DNA of 64,000 nucleotides from an uncultured Paracoccaceae bacterium (GTDB lineage: Bacteria > Pseudomonadota > Alphaproteobacteria > Rhodobacterales > Rhodobacteraceae), in assembly GCA_947496535.1 (NCBI GenBank), contig CANMDE010000002.1, positions 434,001-498,000 of the forward strand, in the 5' to 3' direction. The translations under genes were made by a program, and so were the position numbers. Positions 1-9,538 of this stretch are shown here, one piece after another. Below the pieces are notes generated by a model. It was not told the origin of the DNA, searched no databases, and saw only the letters and a list, made by a program, of their open reading frames with translations. Numbering within the stretch: position 1 is the stretch's first letter; the number at the start of each line of letters is the position of its first letter.

Positions 1-828
1 CTGTGGATCAGCCGCATTCCCCGAACGCTGGCCGCCCTTCTGGTGGGCTCCAGTATCGCTGTGGCTGGGGTGATCATGCAGCTCTTGGTGCGTAACCGTT
101 TTGTCGAGCCCGGCACCACGGGTACCTCTGAGGCGGCTATGTTGGGTCTGCTGGCCGTGACTATCCTGGCCCCTGGTTGGCCGATCATGGCCAAGATGAT
201 TGTCGCAGCATGTGCATCCCTGATCGGGATCGCTGGGTTCTTTGCCCTGATCCGGAAACTACCCCCCGACCAGCCATTGATGATACCGCTTGTCGGGTTG
301 ATCTATGGCGGCATCTTGGGGGCCGCGGCCACGTTTATCGCTTTTCAGGCTGACCTGATCCAATATCTGGGCGTCTGGATGAGCGGTGAATTCTCTGGCG
401 TGTTGGCTGGCCGTTATGAACTGCTGTGGTTGGCGGGCGGTTTGGCCGTGCTGGCCTATCTGGCCGCAGACCAATTTACTGTTGCAGGGTTGGGGCAGAA
501 AGCCAGCCTGTCACTTGGTTTGCGCTACGGTCAGGTGCTGACCTTGGGGGTTGTCACCGTGGCGCTCGTATCATCTCTGGTGATCGTGACCGTGGGCATC
601 TTACCTTTTATCGGATTGGTGGTTCCCAATATCGTGTCCCGTTTGATGGGGGATAATTTGCGTCAAACCTTGCCGGTGGTGGCGGGTATGGGGGCTGGCT
701 TTGTTTTGCTGTCCGACATCATTGGGCGCGTCGCTCGTTATCCTTATGAAATTCCGGCTGGGACCGTCTTTGGCGTTTTAGGGGCGGTTGTTTTTCTTTG
801 GCTGTTGCTGCGTAAACCCCATGCCTGA
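1..828 (+). CDS. Siderophore ABC transporter permease (FecCD family), 5' end missing
   Basis: Inner-membrane permease of an iron-siderophore importer. The reading frame is open from base 1, so the N-terminus lies outside the window. The first visible residues, I-P-R-T-L-A-A-L-L-V-G, are the conserved FecCD motif after the first membrane helix, and a G-L-V-V-P-N segment typical of the ATPase-coupling region follows near the C-terminus. Several hydrophobic helices are evident. It overlaps the next permease by 8 bases, and an ATPase follows. Permease-permease-ATPase order matches the YclNOP/FatDC type that imports petrobactin in Bacillus. The family is certain; the substrate is inferred from the asb genes downstream. 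Confidence 0.9.
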   Translation: MWISRIPRTLAALLVGSSIAVAGVIMQLLVRNRFVEPGTTGTSEAAMLGLLAVTILAPGWPIMAKMIVAACASLIGIAGFFALIRKLPPDQPLMIPLVGLIYGGILGAAATFIAFQADLIQYLGVWMSGEFSGVLAGRYELLWLAGGLAVLAYLAADQFTVAGLGQKASLSLGLRYGQVLTLGVVTVALVSSLVIVTVGILPFIGLVVPNIVSRLMGDNLRQTLPVVAGMGAGFVLLSDIIGRVARYPYEIPAGTVFGVLGAVVFLWLLLRKPHA

Positions 829-1765
829 CCGGTGGTTTCTGATCCTGTTGGGCGCTCTGGTCGCGGCCTCTGCCCTGTTCTTGACGTGGGGGTTAAGCAC
901 GCGCATCTGGTTCATTCTGGAACTTCGCTTGGTAAAACTCGCTGGCCTGATCACCGTTGGTATAGCGGTGGGTATAGCCACGATGCTGTTTCAGACCCTA
1001 AGCGGCAACCGCATTTTGACGCCTGCGATCATGGGATTTGATGCGCTGTTCCTGCTGGTCCAGACCAGCTTGGTTTTCTTCATCGGTGGTTTTGGTTTCG
1101 TGCAACTGCCCGGCCCAGTCGTGTTCGGGATCAATACTGCAGTGATGATGGTTGCAGCGGTCACGCTATTTGGCGCGCTCTTGCATAACAACCGCCGCGA
1201 TATCCAATTGATGATCCTTGTGGGTGTGATTTTTGGCCTGTTATTTCGGTCACTCACCTCTTTCATGCAGCGGCTGATTGATCCGTCGGAATTCGCTATT
1301 GTCCAAGGGACGATGTTCGCACAATTCGGGGGGATCAACAGGGTCGAGCTACTGACGTCTGTCTGTTTGCTGCTGCCCCTGCTTGTCTGGATCTGGCGGC
1401 AATGTCCGGTGCTGGACACGATGGCGCTGGGGCGTGATCCCGCCCGTAGTCTGGGCGTGCCATATGACGGGCTGCAGTTTCGCCTGCTATGTGCGATTGC
1501 CGCACTGGTGTCTATCGCGACGGCTTTGGTTGGCCCGATCACCTTTCTGGGACTGTTGGTGTCCAGCCTGACCTACAGCCTGATGCGCAGCCATCGCCAT
1601 GCGCTTTTGTTACCGACCTCTGCAGCAATGGCCGCATTGATCCTGGTCTTTGGGCAGACTGTTTTTGAGCAGGTTCTCGACCTGCAATCCACCCTATCCA
1701 TCGTGATCGAATTCGCAGGCGGGCTTTTGTTTCTGTTTCTATTAGCACGGGGGAAGCTACAATGA
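821..1765 (+). CDS. Siderophore ABC transporter permease (FecCD family), second subunit
   Basis: Second permease of the importer, 314 aa from the ATG at 821. The frame is open further upstream to 788, but 821 gives the usual short overlap with the preceding permease and a normal family length. It is rich in hydrophobic helices, with the FecCD signature V-G-P-I-T-F-L-G-L-L-V near residue 240. The stop overlaps the ATPase start (ATGA at 1762-1765), which points to translational coupling. It probably pairs with the first permease as a heterodimeric channel, as in FatC/FatD. Substrate specificity cannot be read from the sequence. Confidence 0.9.
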   Translation: MPDRWFLILLGALVAASALFLTWGLSTRIWFILELRLVKLAGLITVGIAVGIATMLFQTLSGNRILTPAIMGFDALFLLVQTSLVFFIGGFGFVQLPGPVVFGINTAVMMVAAVTLFGALLHNNRRDIQLMILVGVIFGLLFRSLTSFMQRLIDPSEFAIVQGTMFAQFGGINRVELLTSVCLLLPLLVWIWRQCPVLDTMALGRDPARSLGVPYDGLQFRLLCAIAALVSIATALVGPITFLGLLVSSLTYSLMRSHRHALLLPTSAAMAALILVFGQTVFEQVLDLQSTLSIVIEFAGGLLFLFLLARGKLQ

Positions 1766-2520
1766 TCGACATATCAGGTGTCAGTTACGCTATCGGCAAA
1801 GCCCAAATTCTAAAGGACGTGAGCCTGCATATTCCATGCGGCCAGATCACGGCGTTGATTGGGCCAAATGGGGCGGGAAAATCCACACTTTTGAACCTGA
1901 TGTCGGGACAGGAACCGCTACAGACCGGTACGGTGTCGGTGGACGCATTGCACATTGGCCAGACGCGTCCACGTGATCTAGCGTTGAAAATGGCGGTTGT
2001 GGCCCAGCATGTGGGCGTGGCCAGCCGGTTGCGGGTCCGGGATTTGATCAGCTTTGGGCGCTGGCCCCATAATCAAGGCCGACCAACAGCGGCTGATCAC
2101 ACCATGATCGCCCAAGCCCTGGACCGGTTTGATTTAAATGCATTGGCCGACCGATTTCTTGACGAAGTATCAGGCGGGCAGCGGCAGCGCGCCTTTGTCG
2201 CGATGGCCTATGCCCAAGACACCGACTGGCTACTGTTGGATGAGCCTCTCAACAACCTTGATCTGCGGCATGCCAGCAGGTTGATGGCCGAGCTTCACCG
2301 GCTTGCCAGGGAACAAGACAAAAGCATCGTGATCGTATTGCATGATCTGAACTATGCAGTGGCCTGGGCCGATCACGTTGTGGCCATGAAAAACGGCGCG
2401 CTTGCCTTTGAGGGTGCGACACAAAAGGTAACCAATGCAGAAAACTTAAGTGCATTGTACGATACTGACGTGCGCCTAGTGCAGACCGAAGATGAAGTAT
2501 TCGTGGCGCATCATAGATAG
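1762..2520 (+). CDS. Siderophore ABC transporter ATP-binding protein
   Basis: Cytoplasmic ATPase driving the importer, 252 aa, normal for FepC/FecE-type proteins. Walker A is G-P-N-G-A-G-K-S-T (about residues 34-42), the signature is V-S-G-G-Q-R-Q-R (about 136-143), and Walker B is W-L-L-L-D-E-P (about 155-161), followed by the H-loop in V-L-H-D-L-N. The start overlaps the preceding stop by 4 bases. The gene ends 22 bases before the convergent TonB-dependent receptor. No periplasmic binding protein gene is visible; it may lie left of the window. Role in ferric petrobactin-type siderophore uptake is inferred from context. Confidence 0.93.
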   Translation: MIDISGVSYAIGKAQILKDVSLHIPCGQITALIGPNGAGKSTLLNLMSGQEPLQTGTVSVDALHIGQTRPRDLALKMAVVAQHVGVASRLRVRDLISFGRWPHNQGRPTAADHTMIAQALDRFDLNALADRFLDEVSGGQRQRAFVAMAYAQDTDWLLLDEPLNNLDLRHASRLMAELHRLAREQDKSIVIVLHDLNYAVAWADHVVAMKNGALAFEGATQKVTNAENLSALYDTDVRLVQTEDEVFVAHHR

Positions 2521-2542
2521 CATATGACGCGCCACGCAGTTT

Positions 2543-4522
2543 CTAGAACGATTTGGAGGCGCTAATTGTAATGGAACGGCCGGGCTCATTCAGTGGGATA
2601 ACGGAATCGGCGTATTCCTGACCGTAGGTGGCGCGGCTTGCGTAGCTTTCATCAAATAGGTTGCTGACTTCACCGCGGACGGTCCAAGTTGGTGACTGGG
2701 CAGGACTGTATTCCACAAAGGCGTTCACCACCTCATAGGCATCGAGAGGCGTCCCCGCGTCACCGGTATCCACGTCATAGGTGTCAACATATTCGAGTGC
2801 GATCTCTGCGTTTGCGCCGACAGTCACCCCAAGATCGACAAAACTGTGCTGTGCCTCGATCGTGATAATCTCACCTATGGGTGTGGTCAGATAGGTTCCC
2901 GAGAAAGAGTCCGCATTGTTCCCGTTCACATCCGCGTTAATGTTGGCATAGCCGATACGCACCAGACCATCGGCCCATGCATAGCCGACACCAACTTCGA
3001 ACCCTTCGACATCCAAGTCGCTGGTTACATCTGCGCCTGCGCTATAGCCCGCAGTGCGCGCGTTTTCTATTTCAGTTTTAAATAGTTTTGCGTTCAGGTT
3101 CCAGTTTCCAAAGTTAGCCGTGGATGCAAGAAAGACGTTATTCGCGACAACCGGATCAATACCATCGTCGGGATAAGTCCAGGCGGGGTTCATGATGAAG
3201 TTTTCGGCCAAGGCAACACCGCCCCAAACCCGCGAATATCCCGTACTGACTGTGATCGCATTGGTGATGTCGTATTCACCCGAGATATTGCCAGACAGGC
3301 CATTGTCGTCAAACGCGCTGCCATCCACCCCTTCAAATTCGGCGAAATCAGCGCGTCCGCCGAATGAAATGCGTGCGACCTCGGTAAGATCGAGACGGGC
3401 TTGCGCAAAGGCCCCAATATTTGAGGAACTCTCCTCAGCGTCATAGCTGTTCGCACTGTCATCAAGGTTTACTTCTTCGAAGGAAGCCGTGTCGGAATAG
3501 AAGTCGAAGCCTGCGGTGACTGATCCTAGCCCCAGCGTGAATTTATTCTGAAAAACCCCGTTAATGCTTTCTGTTGTCGCAGAGTCCAGAATAGTATCGG
3601 TAAAGGGAGTAGCAAGGTCAGTCACACTATATGCGATTGATATCTTAGGGTCCCACAACCCCTCAGGCGTTTCATCTGTATATGTCAAAACGTAGTTTTG
3701 ACGCTGTAGATCGTAATTTCTCACGGTTGCTTCGCTGCCGACAAAAGATCCGATGTTGGCACGAAACGGCCTGTTTTCATCATCTTGAACATTCTCAAAT
3801 GAAAAGGCCAATCGGTGGCCGGTTTCCGATTCATAGGCCAGTTTTCCCAACCCACTCAACAAGCTCGTTCCGGAACCAATGATGGTATCGCCGCTTCCGT
3901 CTTCGCGTTCGTCACCCTCGGCGTATTTCAAAAAGCCCAGCGCCTCAAATCCGCCGCTGCGGCCAAATAGCGTCAGGCTATTGGTCAGGGTCTCGCCATT
4001 TGATTCAATTTCGGTTCCGAAAGAACCACCGAAGTTATCGCCCTCTGCCAGCAGATCGCCGGCATCTTTTGTTTCATAGGCAATAGAGCCCGCAAGTGCG
4101 CCGGGGCCTGCATCTGCCGGAGCGACGCCGGGATCAATGCTCACCGCTTTCAGCAACGCCGGGTCGATCAAAGTGGTCGCATTGTGGTGGAAGATACGGT
4201 TGTTCTGCCGTGCACCATCAATTGTTACTGCGAGGTTGGTTTCTTCGACCCCGTTGACGTAAAGTTTTTGCGATGTCGGAATGGAACTGCCTACAGAAAT
4301 CGTCGGCTCACTTATGAACAAATCCTGCAGATCTGTTGGGTTGTGTAACGCGAGGCTTTCGGCGCTTACGCCTATGGTATTGCCGCCATCACTTTCCAGT
4401 GCAGAGCCATCACCGCTCTCGACGGTAATGGGGTCCAGCTCAAATGGTTCGGCAGTTTGCGCTGCGGCATAGGGTACGCATACGCTGGTTGATAACATTA
4501 GGGCGCAAATCGATCGGGACAT
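2543..4522 (-). CDS. TonB-dependent outer-membrane siderophore receptor
   Basis: Outer-membrane receptor, 659 aa. A signal peptide (residues 1 to about 21, cleavage after A-A-A) precedes a TonB-box-like D-P-I-T-V-E segment near residue 30. A plug domain follows (D-G-A-R-Q-N-N-R, then G-P-G-A-L-A-G-S-I), then a long beta-barrel rich in alternating aromatic residues. The protein ends in phenylalanine, as expected for BAM-inserted barrels. The plug resembles the FetA/haem-receptor subgroup rather than the short siderophore subgroup. It faces the importer ATPase tail to tail and sits near petrobactin biosynthesis genes, so ferric petrobactin uptake is the likeliest role, but this is inference. 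Confidence 0.9.
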   Translation of the reverse strand: MSRSICALMLSTSVCVPYAAAQTAEPFELDPITVESGDGSALESDGGNTIGVSAESLALHNPTDLQDLFISEPTISVGSSIPTSQKLYVNGVEETNLAVTIDGARQNNRIFHHNATTLIDPALLKAVSIDPGVAPADAGPGALAGSIAYETKDAGDLLAEGDNFGGSFGTEIESNGETLTNSLTLFGRSGGFEALGFLKYAEGDEREDGSGDTIIGSGTSLLSGLGKLAYESETGHRLAFSFENVQDDENRPFRANIGSFVGSEATVRNYDLQRQNYVLTYTDETPEGLWDPKISIAYSVTDLATPFTDTILDSATTESINGVFQNKFTLGLGSVTAGFDFYSDTASFEEVNLDDSANSYDAEESSSNIGAFAQARLDLTEVARISFGGRADFAEFEGVDGSAFDDNGLSGNISGEYDITNAITVSTGYSRVWGGVALAENFIMNPAWTYPDDGIDPVVANNVFLASTANFGNWNLNAKLFKTEIENARTAGYSAGADVTSDLDVEGFEVGVGYAWADGLVRIGYANINADVNGNNADSFSGTYLTTPIGEIITIEAQHSFVDLGVTVGANAEIALEYVDTYDVDTGDAGTPLDAYEVVNAFVEYSPAQSPTWTVRGEVSNLFDESYASRATYGQEYADSVIPLNEPGRSITISASKSF

Positions 4523-4659
4523 CCGGGGCCACCTTTTTCAGCTAAGAAATTTCCTGGTGGCTTTAGCGATAATGCGATAGCTGCCTCGCCCGGCGCAAAG
4601 CATACCCGATGGAATTACTCAAGTATAATGATGCGCTGGCGCGTTACTTTTGTGGTGGT

Positions 4660-4947
4660 TTAGTTTTCTGACCACACCATCCCTTCAAAATCATCTCGAA
4701 AAGCAAAACGTTCCAGATGCGCGTCGATCATTTGTTTTGCTGATAAAGCGTCCGATCCGTCGTTAAGTTTAACTTTGATACGTATTCTGGCGCTATCTGC
4801 CTCAAAGTCAGTTGGGCCGAATCCCAATGCGGCAAATCCACGTTCGTTATCATAATGGACCTCAACCTTATGGGCGAAATGTTTGCAAAGTTGCTGTAAG
4901 TACTTTGACGCGTTCGAAGTTTCGAAAGTTCCGGTCAGTGAGGCCAT
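4660..4947 (-). CDS. DUF2218 family protein
   Basis: Small soluble protein of 95 aa when started at the ATG at 4947; the frame extends to 5046, but the extra residues look non-coding and the family is about 90-100 aa. The sequence M-A-S-L-T-G-T-F-E-T, then H-F-A-H-K-V-E-V and the G-F-G-P middle, match DUF2218, whose members often sit beside siderophore genes. Molecular function is unknown. It lies between the receptor gene and the spermidine/siderophore operon and reads in the same direction as the receptor, 137 bases upstream of it. A role in iron handling is only suggested by location. Confidence 0.8.
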   Translation of the reverse strand: MASLTGTFETSNASKYLQQLCKHFAHKVEVHYDNERGFAALGFGPTDFEADSARIRIKVKLNDGSDALSAKQMIDAHLERFAFRDDFEGMVWSEN

Positions 4948-5176
4948 GATACAATCCTGATTATTTTTATCAGATTTATCAAATGGATGCCGCCGTGCAA
5001 CCCAATTATTTCTGATTTGACCCGATGAGAGGATGATCGCTACCACGCCAGAAAGCGCATATCACCCCTTGCATCGGTGAAAATTGCGGCCTATCCAACG
5101 ACCAGTCGCCCGGTAGGCTAAGCGGATTATACGTCCAAGCAGTCCATCCCAGCCACAATCCAAGGTGGAGTGCGAT

Positions 5177-7135
5177 GTGAATATTCCCTTAGCAAATGCG
5201 GTCACGGATGCTAACGCTGACGTTCATCTTGCAACCATTGGGGGTGCAACGGGTGCGCGATCCAGCGACATCTATGGGTTGGACAACTGGAGCGATGACC
5301 TTCTACATGTCCGTTCTGACGGTGATCTGTGTTTGTGCAATCCTGCGGGTGACACGCCAGTGGTTTCATTGCCGCAGATTATGGACGCTTTGGCACAACG
5401 GGGGATTTCTGCGCCGATCCAGTTGCGGGTGCAGCCCTTTTTAGACCGGGCTTTAGACAGGCTGCATAATGCATTTCAGACCGCGTTTCGGGACACCAAG
5501 TACACTGGCAGCTATCGGGGCGTGTTTCCGGTAAAGGTCAACCAGCAATCAGATGTGATCGAGCGGTTGACCCACGCTGGCAAGCCCTACCACTTTGGCC
5601 TCGAAGTTGGATCAAAACCAGAGCTGCTGATAGCGCTTGCCCAGTCGATGTCACCTGAAGCCTTGCTGATCTGCAATGGTGCCAAAGATGCTGCATTTAT
5701 CCATCTGGCGATCCTGTCTCAAAAGCTGGGATTCAACACGATCATCGTGTTGGAAAGCCTACATGAGTTTGAAATCGTCCACCGTATCGCCCGCGATCTG
5801 GACGTACGGCCCATTTTGGGCGTGCGGATTAAGCTGACGGAAACCGTAACCGGGAAGTGGCAGGCCTCATCAGGGGATCGATCCGTCTTTGGGCTGAGCG
5901 CGCTGGACTTGATGCATCTGATGAAACGCCTGCAAGACACCGGCATGATAGATTGCCTTGTTTTGCAACACACCCATCTCGGGTCACAAGTCCCCAACAT
6001 CATGGACGTGCGGCGTGCGGCGACAGAGGCCTGCCGGTTTTATACGGAACTGTCGGCCTTAGGCGCTCCGCTGCAATATCTTGATCTGGGTGGTGGCCTA
6101 GGCGTGGACTATACTGGCGAACGGCGGGCCGACGAAAACTCGGTCAATTATACGGTTGATGAATATTGTGCCAATCTGATCGAAACCGTCCGCTACGCCA
6201 TGGACGAGGCTAGCATCACCCACCCAACGATTGTCACCGAAAGCGGCCGTTTCGTTGTGGCACAATCTGCAATTTTTGTGTTCAACATCCTTGATTCAAC
6301 CCTTTACGACAGCTCTGAAAAACCCGACGTCGGACCGGGTGACCACCATTTGCTTGACGATCTGCTGGCGGTTGAAGGCTATATTTGCGGTGCGCGCCTG
6401 CAAGAGGCTTTCAATGATGCGATATATTATCGCGATGAAATCCGGGCCCTGTTCCGCCGTGGTCAAATTGACCTGCAGCTTTTGTCACGGGCCGAACAAG
6501 GGTTCTTGTATCTGCTATCCCGGCTCAAAACCGAGGCCGCGAAAGAAGAACACGCAGGCCAGATCGATGAACAGCTGACCGGATTTGTGGACTACTACCA
6601 CGGTAATTTCTCCCTGTTTCAATCGCTACCAGATGTTTGGGCGATTGATCAGCTGCATCCGATCATGCCCTTGCAACGATTAAATGAGCCCCCCATCCGT
6701 AGCGCTGTCTTGACCGATATCACCTGCGACAGCGACGGAAAAATTGATCAGTTCGTCTTGAAAGGTGGGGTATCGGAGGCCTTGCCCGTACATCCGCTGC
6801 GTGTTGGCGAAGACTATTATGTCGGCGTGTTCTTCGTGGGCGCGTATCAGGAAACCCTGGGTGATCTGCACAATCTGTTTGGCGACCCTAATGTCGTGAC
6901 CATATCGCTTGATGACGCAGGTGGCTTTGACATCGAAAGTGAAACGGATGGCGATACGATCGCGCAGGTCCTGTCCTATGTGGAATATGACCCGAACGAT
7001 TGCCTGACCACATTTCGCAAAACTGTGGAACGGGCCGTCAAGGCGGGCCGGGTGAACGCCGCTGAACGACGCACGATGATAACGGCCTACAAAGACAGCT
7101 TGGCCGGGTCGACATATTTCGGCGCTGAGCGCTGA
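5177..7135 (+). CDS. speA: Biosynthetic arginine decarboxylase
   Basis: PLP enzyme converting L-arginine to agmatine and CO2, the first step of putrescine formation. The segment G-V-F-P-V-K-V-N-Q-Q carries the expected PLP lysine (about residue 120), and G-G-G-L-G-V-D-Y with L-D-D-L-L-A-V-E-G-Y are typical of SpeA. The GTG at 5177 is preferred because GGTGGAG ends 6 bases upstream; an alternative GTG at 5165 would overlap that site. Length is 652 aa, normal for SpeA. It heads a run with carboxyspermidine dehydrogenase, carboxyspermidine decarboxylase and agmatinase, and is probably the spermidine supply for the siderophore genes downstream. Confidence 0.95.
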   Translation: MNIPLANAVTDANADVHLATIGGATGARSSDIYGLDNWSDDLLHVRSDGDLCLCNPAGDTPVVSLPQIMDALAQRGISAPIQLRVQPFLDRALDRLHNAFQTAFRDTKYTGSYRGVFPVKVNQQSDVIERLTHAGKPYHFGLEVGSKPELLIALAQSMSPEALLICNGAKDAAFIHLAILSQKLGFNTIIVLESLHEFEIVHRIARDLDVRPILGVRIKLTETVTGKWQASSGDRSVFGLSALDLMHLMKRLQDTGMIDCLVLQHTHLGSQVPNIMDVRRAATEACRFYTELSALGAPLQYLDLGGGLGVDYTGERRADENSVNYTVDEYCANLIETVRYAMDEASITHPTIVTESGRFVVAQSAIFVFNILDSTLYDSSEKPDVGPGDHHLLDDLLAVEGYICGARLQEAFNDAIYYRDEIRALFRRGQIDLQLLSRAEQGFLYLLSRLKTEAAKEEHAGQIDEQLTGFVDYYHGNFSLFQSLPDVWAIDQLHPIMPLQRLNEPPIRSAVLTDITCDSDGKIDQFVLKGGVSEALPVHPLRVGEDYYVGVFFVGAYQETLGDLHNLFGDPNVVTISLDDAGGFDIESETDGDTIAQVLSYVEYDPNDCLTTFRKTVERAVKAGRVNAAERRTMITAYKDSLAGSTYFGAER

Positions 7136-7154
7136 CGAACAAACAAAGGATCCC

Positions 7155-8363
7155 ATGATGAAAAATGTTCTGGTTGTGGGTGCGGGCGGCGTTGGTGCCG
7201 TTGCCGTTGTGAAAATGGCGATGCACCCCGAAATCTTCGAAAAAATCACTCTGGCCAGCCGCACCGTTTCCAAATGCGATGACATCGCAAGAAACGTCAA
7301 AGAGCGGACAGGCGTTGTGATCAATACCGCGCAGATCGATGCGATGGATGTGCCGGCCACAGCGGCTTTGATCCGTGAAACCGGTGCGGAGCTAGTGGTC
7401 AATCTGGCGTTGCCGTACCAAGACTTGGCGCTGATGGATGCCTGTCTGGAAGCGGGTGTGCATTATCTGGATACCGCTAATTACGAACCCGAAGACAACG
7501 CAAAATTCGAGTATCACTGGCAATGGGCTTATCAGGATCGGTTCAAGGCCGCAGGGCTGACGGCGATTTTGGGCTCTGGCTTTGATCCCGGTGTCACCTC
7601 GATCTTTGCCACATGGATCCGCAAGCACAAGCTGGATAGCATCCGCCTAATCGACATCCTCGATTGCAACGGCGGCGATAACGGCAAAGCCTTTGCGACC
7701 AACTTTAATCCAGAGATTAACATCCGCGAAGTGACAGCTACTGCCCGCCATTGGGAAAACGGGGATTGGGTCGAAACCCCTGCCATGACCCGCAAGGTCG
7801 CGTTCGATTTCCCCGCTGTGGGCGAAAAGAACATGTATCTGATGTATCATGAGGAACTTGAAAGCCTCAAAACCCACTTCCCCGAGGTCGAGCGCGCGCG
7901 CTTCTGGATGACCTTTGGCGACGCTTACATCAACCATGTCACCGTGTTGCAGAACATCGGTATGACCCGGATTGATCCGGTCATATATGAAGGCAAGGAA
8001 ATCATCCCATTGCAGTTCCTGAAGGCTGTGCTGCCTGACCCCAGTGATCTGGGGGCACTGACCAAGGGCAAGACCTGTATTGGCGACATCATCACCGGGC
8101 CATCCGGGGACAGCGAAAAAACATACTACATCTATAACATCTGCGATCACGAGGAATGTTATGCCGAGGTTGGCAGCCAGGCCGTGGCCTATACGACCGG
8201 CGTGCCTGCGATGATTGGTGCCGCGATGATGATGAAAGGTATCTGGCTGGAACCTGGCGTGTGGAACACCGAACAGCTGGATCCGGATGCATTCATGGAG
8301 ATGCTCAACACCGATGGCTTGCCGTGGCAGGTCGTTGAACTTGACGGACATCCAGAGTTCTAA
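7155..8363 (+). CDS. Carboxynorspermidine/carboxyspermidine dehydrogenase
   Basis: Saccharopine-dehydrogenase-like enzyme of 402 aa. It reductively condenses aspartate semialdehyde with putrescine (or diaminopropane) to carboxyspermidine (or carboxynorspermidine) using NADPH. The N-terminal Rossmann motif is V-V-G-A-G-G-V-G (residues 7-14); N-L-A-L-P-Y-Q-D, G-V-H-Y-L-D-T-A-N-Y-E and G-S-G-F-D-P-G-V-T are characteristic of CANSDH. AAAGGA lies just upstream; either of the two adjacent ATGs (7155 or 7158) could be used. It is followed 2 bases later by the matching decarboxylase. With SpeA and SpeB making putrescine, spermidine is the expected end product. Confidence 0.92.
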   Translation: MMKNVLVVGAGGVGAVAVVKMAMHPEIFEKITLASRTVSKCDDIARNVKERTGVVINTAQIDAMDVPATAALIRETGAELVVNLALPYQDLALMDACLEAGVHYLDTANYEPEDNAKFEYHWQWAYQDRFKAAGLTAILGSGFDPGVTSIFATWIRKHKLDSIRLIDILDCNGGDNGKAFATNFNPEINIREVTATARHWENGDWVETPAMTRKVAFDFPAVGEKNMYLMYHEELESLKTHFPEVERARFWMTFGDAYINHVTVLQNIGMTRIDPVIYEGKEIIPLQFLKAVLPDPSDLGALTKGKTCIGDIITGPSGDSEKTYYIYNICDHEECYAEVGSQAVAYTTGVPAMIGAAMMMKGIWLEPGVWNTEQLDPDAFMEMLNTDGLPWQVVELDGHPEF

Positions 8364-8365
8364 AA

Positions 8366-9538
8366 ATGGATATCAAGGTCCTCTCAGCAGATAGCTTTGC
8401 GCGATTTGACCTGACCCGCGTCCCATCGCCTTGCTTTGTCGTGGATAAGGTTGCGATGGAACGGAACCTGTCCATTTTGGCCGATGTGGCTGATCAATCA
8501 GGGGCGCAAGTTTTGCTGGCCCTAAAGGCGTTTTCCATGTTCGCGCTGGCCCCCTTGGTCGATAAATATCTATCGGGTACCTGTGCGTCGGGTCTTTATG
8601 AAGCGCGGTTAGGTCGCGATAAATTTGCAGGTTTGGTCAGCACTTACTGCGCGGGCTTCAAAGCGGCGGATCTCGACGAGATTATCGCACTTTCCGATCA
8701 TTTGACATTCAACACACCAAGTCAGTACCGGCGCTTTGCCGGGCAAGTGCAGGCGGCCCGTGACGCAGGCCAGCGCGTCAGCATGGGGTTACGCATCAAC
8801 CCCGAACATTCCGAAGGTTGGACCGAAAAGTACGACCCAGCCGCGCCCTGCTCGCGGCTTGGCACCCCAATCAGCCAAATTACTGACGCAGATCTGGAGG
8901 GGGTCGATGGGCTGCACATGCACACGCTTTGCGAACAGGGATTTGCCCCCCTGAAGCGGACGTGGGACGCGATTGAGGACCGTTTGGCAGCGCGGTTGCC
9001 GGACATGAAATGGCTCAATCTTGGGGGTGGGCATCACATCACGACGCCCGATTATGACCGGGCCGGGCTCATCGCATTGATGCGGGATATCCAAGAAAAA
9101 TATGGCGTTCAGGTATACCTTGAACCGGGTGAAGCTTGTGCTCTTCACGCGGGCATTCTGGTCGGCGAAATCCTTGATGTGGCGGAAAATGATATGCCGC
9201 TTGCCATCACCGACATCTCTGCCACATGCCACATGCCCGACGTGATCGAAGCGCCTTATCGGCCTGATCTTCTGGGCGAGACTGAGGCCGGGACAACAAC
9301 CCGTATCGGTGGACCATCGTGTTTGGCTGGCGATGTGATTGGCGACTACACGACCGCCCGGCCGTTCAAGCACGGCCAACGCATCGCCTTCCTAGATCAG
9401 GCACATTATTCGATGGTCAAAACGAACACGTTCAACGGCGTGCCACTGCCTGCCATCGCCCTTTGGAATTCGGATACGGACGACCTACAGATGATCCGCG
9501 AATTTGATTATGATGACTTTCTGGAACGGCTGTCATGA
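8366..9538 (+). CDS. nspC: Carboxynorspermidine/carboxyspermidine decarboxylase
   Basis: PLP-dependent decarboxylase of the alanine-racemase/group IV fold, 390 aa, removing the carboxyl group from carboxyspermidine to give spermidine. V-P-S-P-C-F-V-V-D near the N-terminus and A-L-K-A-F-S with the PLP lysine at residue 54 are diagnostic. L-N-L-G-G-G-H-H-I-T binds the PLP phosphate, and the E-P-G-E-A segment is conserved. The start follows the dehydrogenase stop by 2 bases, and the stop overlaps agmatinase by 4 bases (ATGA). The gene completes an alternative spermidine route that needs no S-adenosylmethionine decarboxylase. Confidence 0.93.
   Translation: MDIKVLSADSFARFDLTRVPSPCFVVDKVAMERNLSILADVADQSGAQVLLALKAFSMFALAPLVDKYLSGTCASGLYEARLGRDKFAGLVSTYCAGFKAADLDEIIALSDHLTFNTPSQYRRFAGQVQAARDAGQRVSMGLRINPEHSEGWTEKYDPAAPCSRLGTPISQITDADLEGVDGLHMHTLCEQGFAPLKRTWDAIEDRLAARLPDMKWLNLGGGHHITTPDYDRAGLIALMRDIQEKYGVQVYLEPGEACALHAGILVGEILDVAENDMPLAITDISATCHMPDVIEAPYRPDLLGETEAGTTTRIGGPSCLAGDVIGDYTTARPFKHGQRIAFLDQAHYSMVKTNTFNGVPLPAIALWNSDTDDLQMIREFDYDDFLERLS

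Noticed and set aside
4560..4585. GATAAT-GCGATA sequence ahead of the receptor gene as a Fur box
   Set aside because: Only two of three hexamers fit, and iron control in this group often uses RirA or Irr instead; too weak to list.
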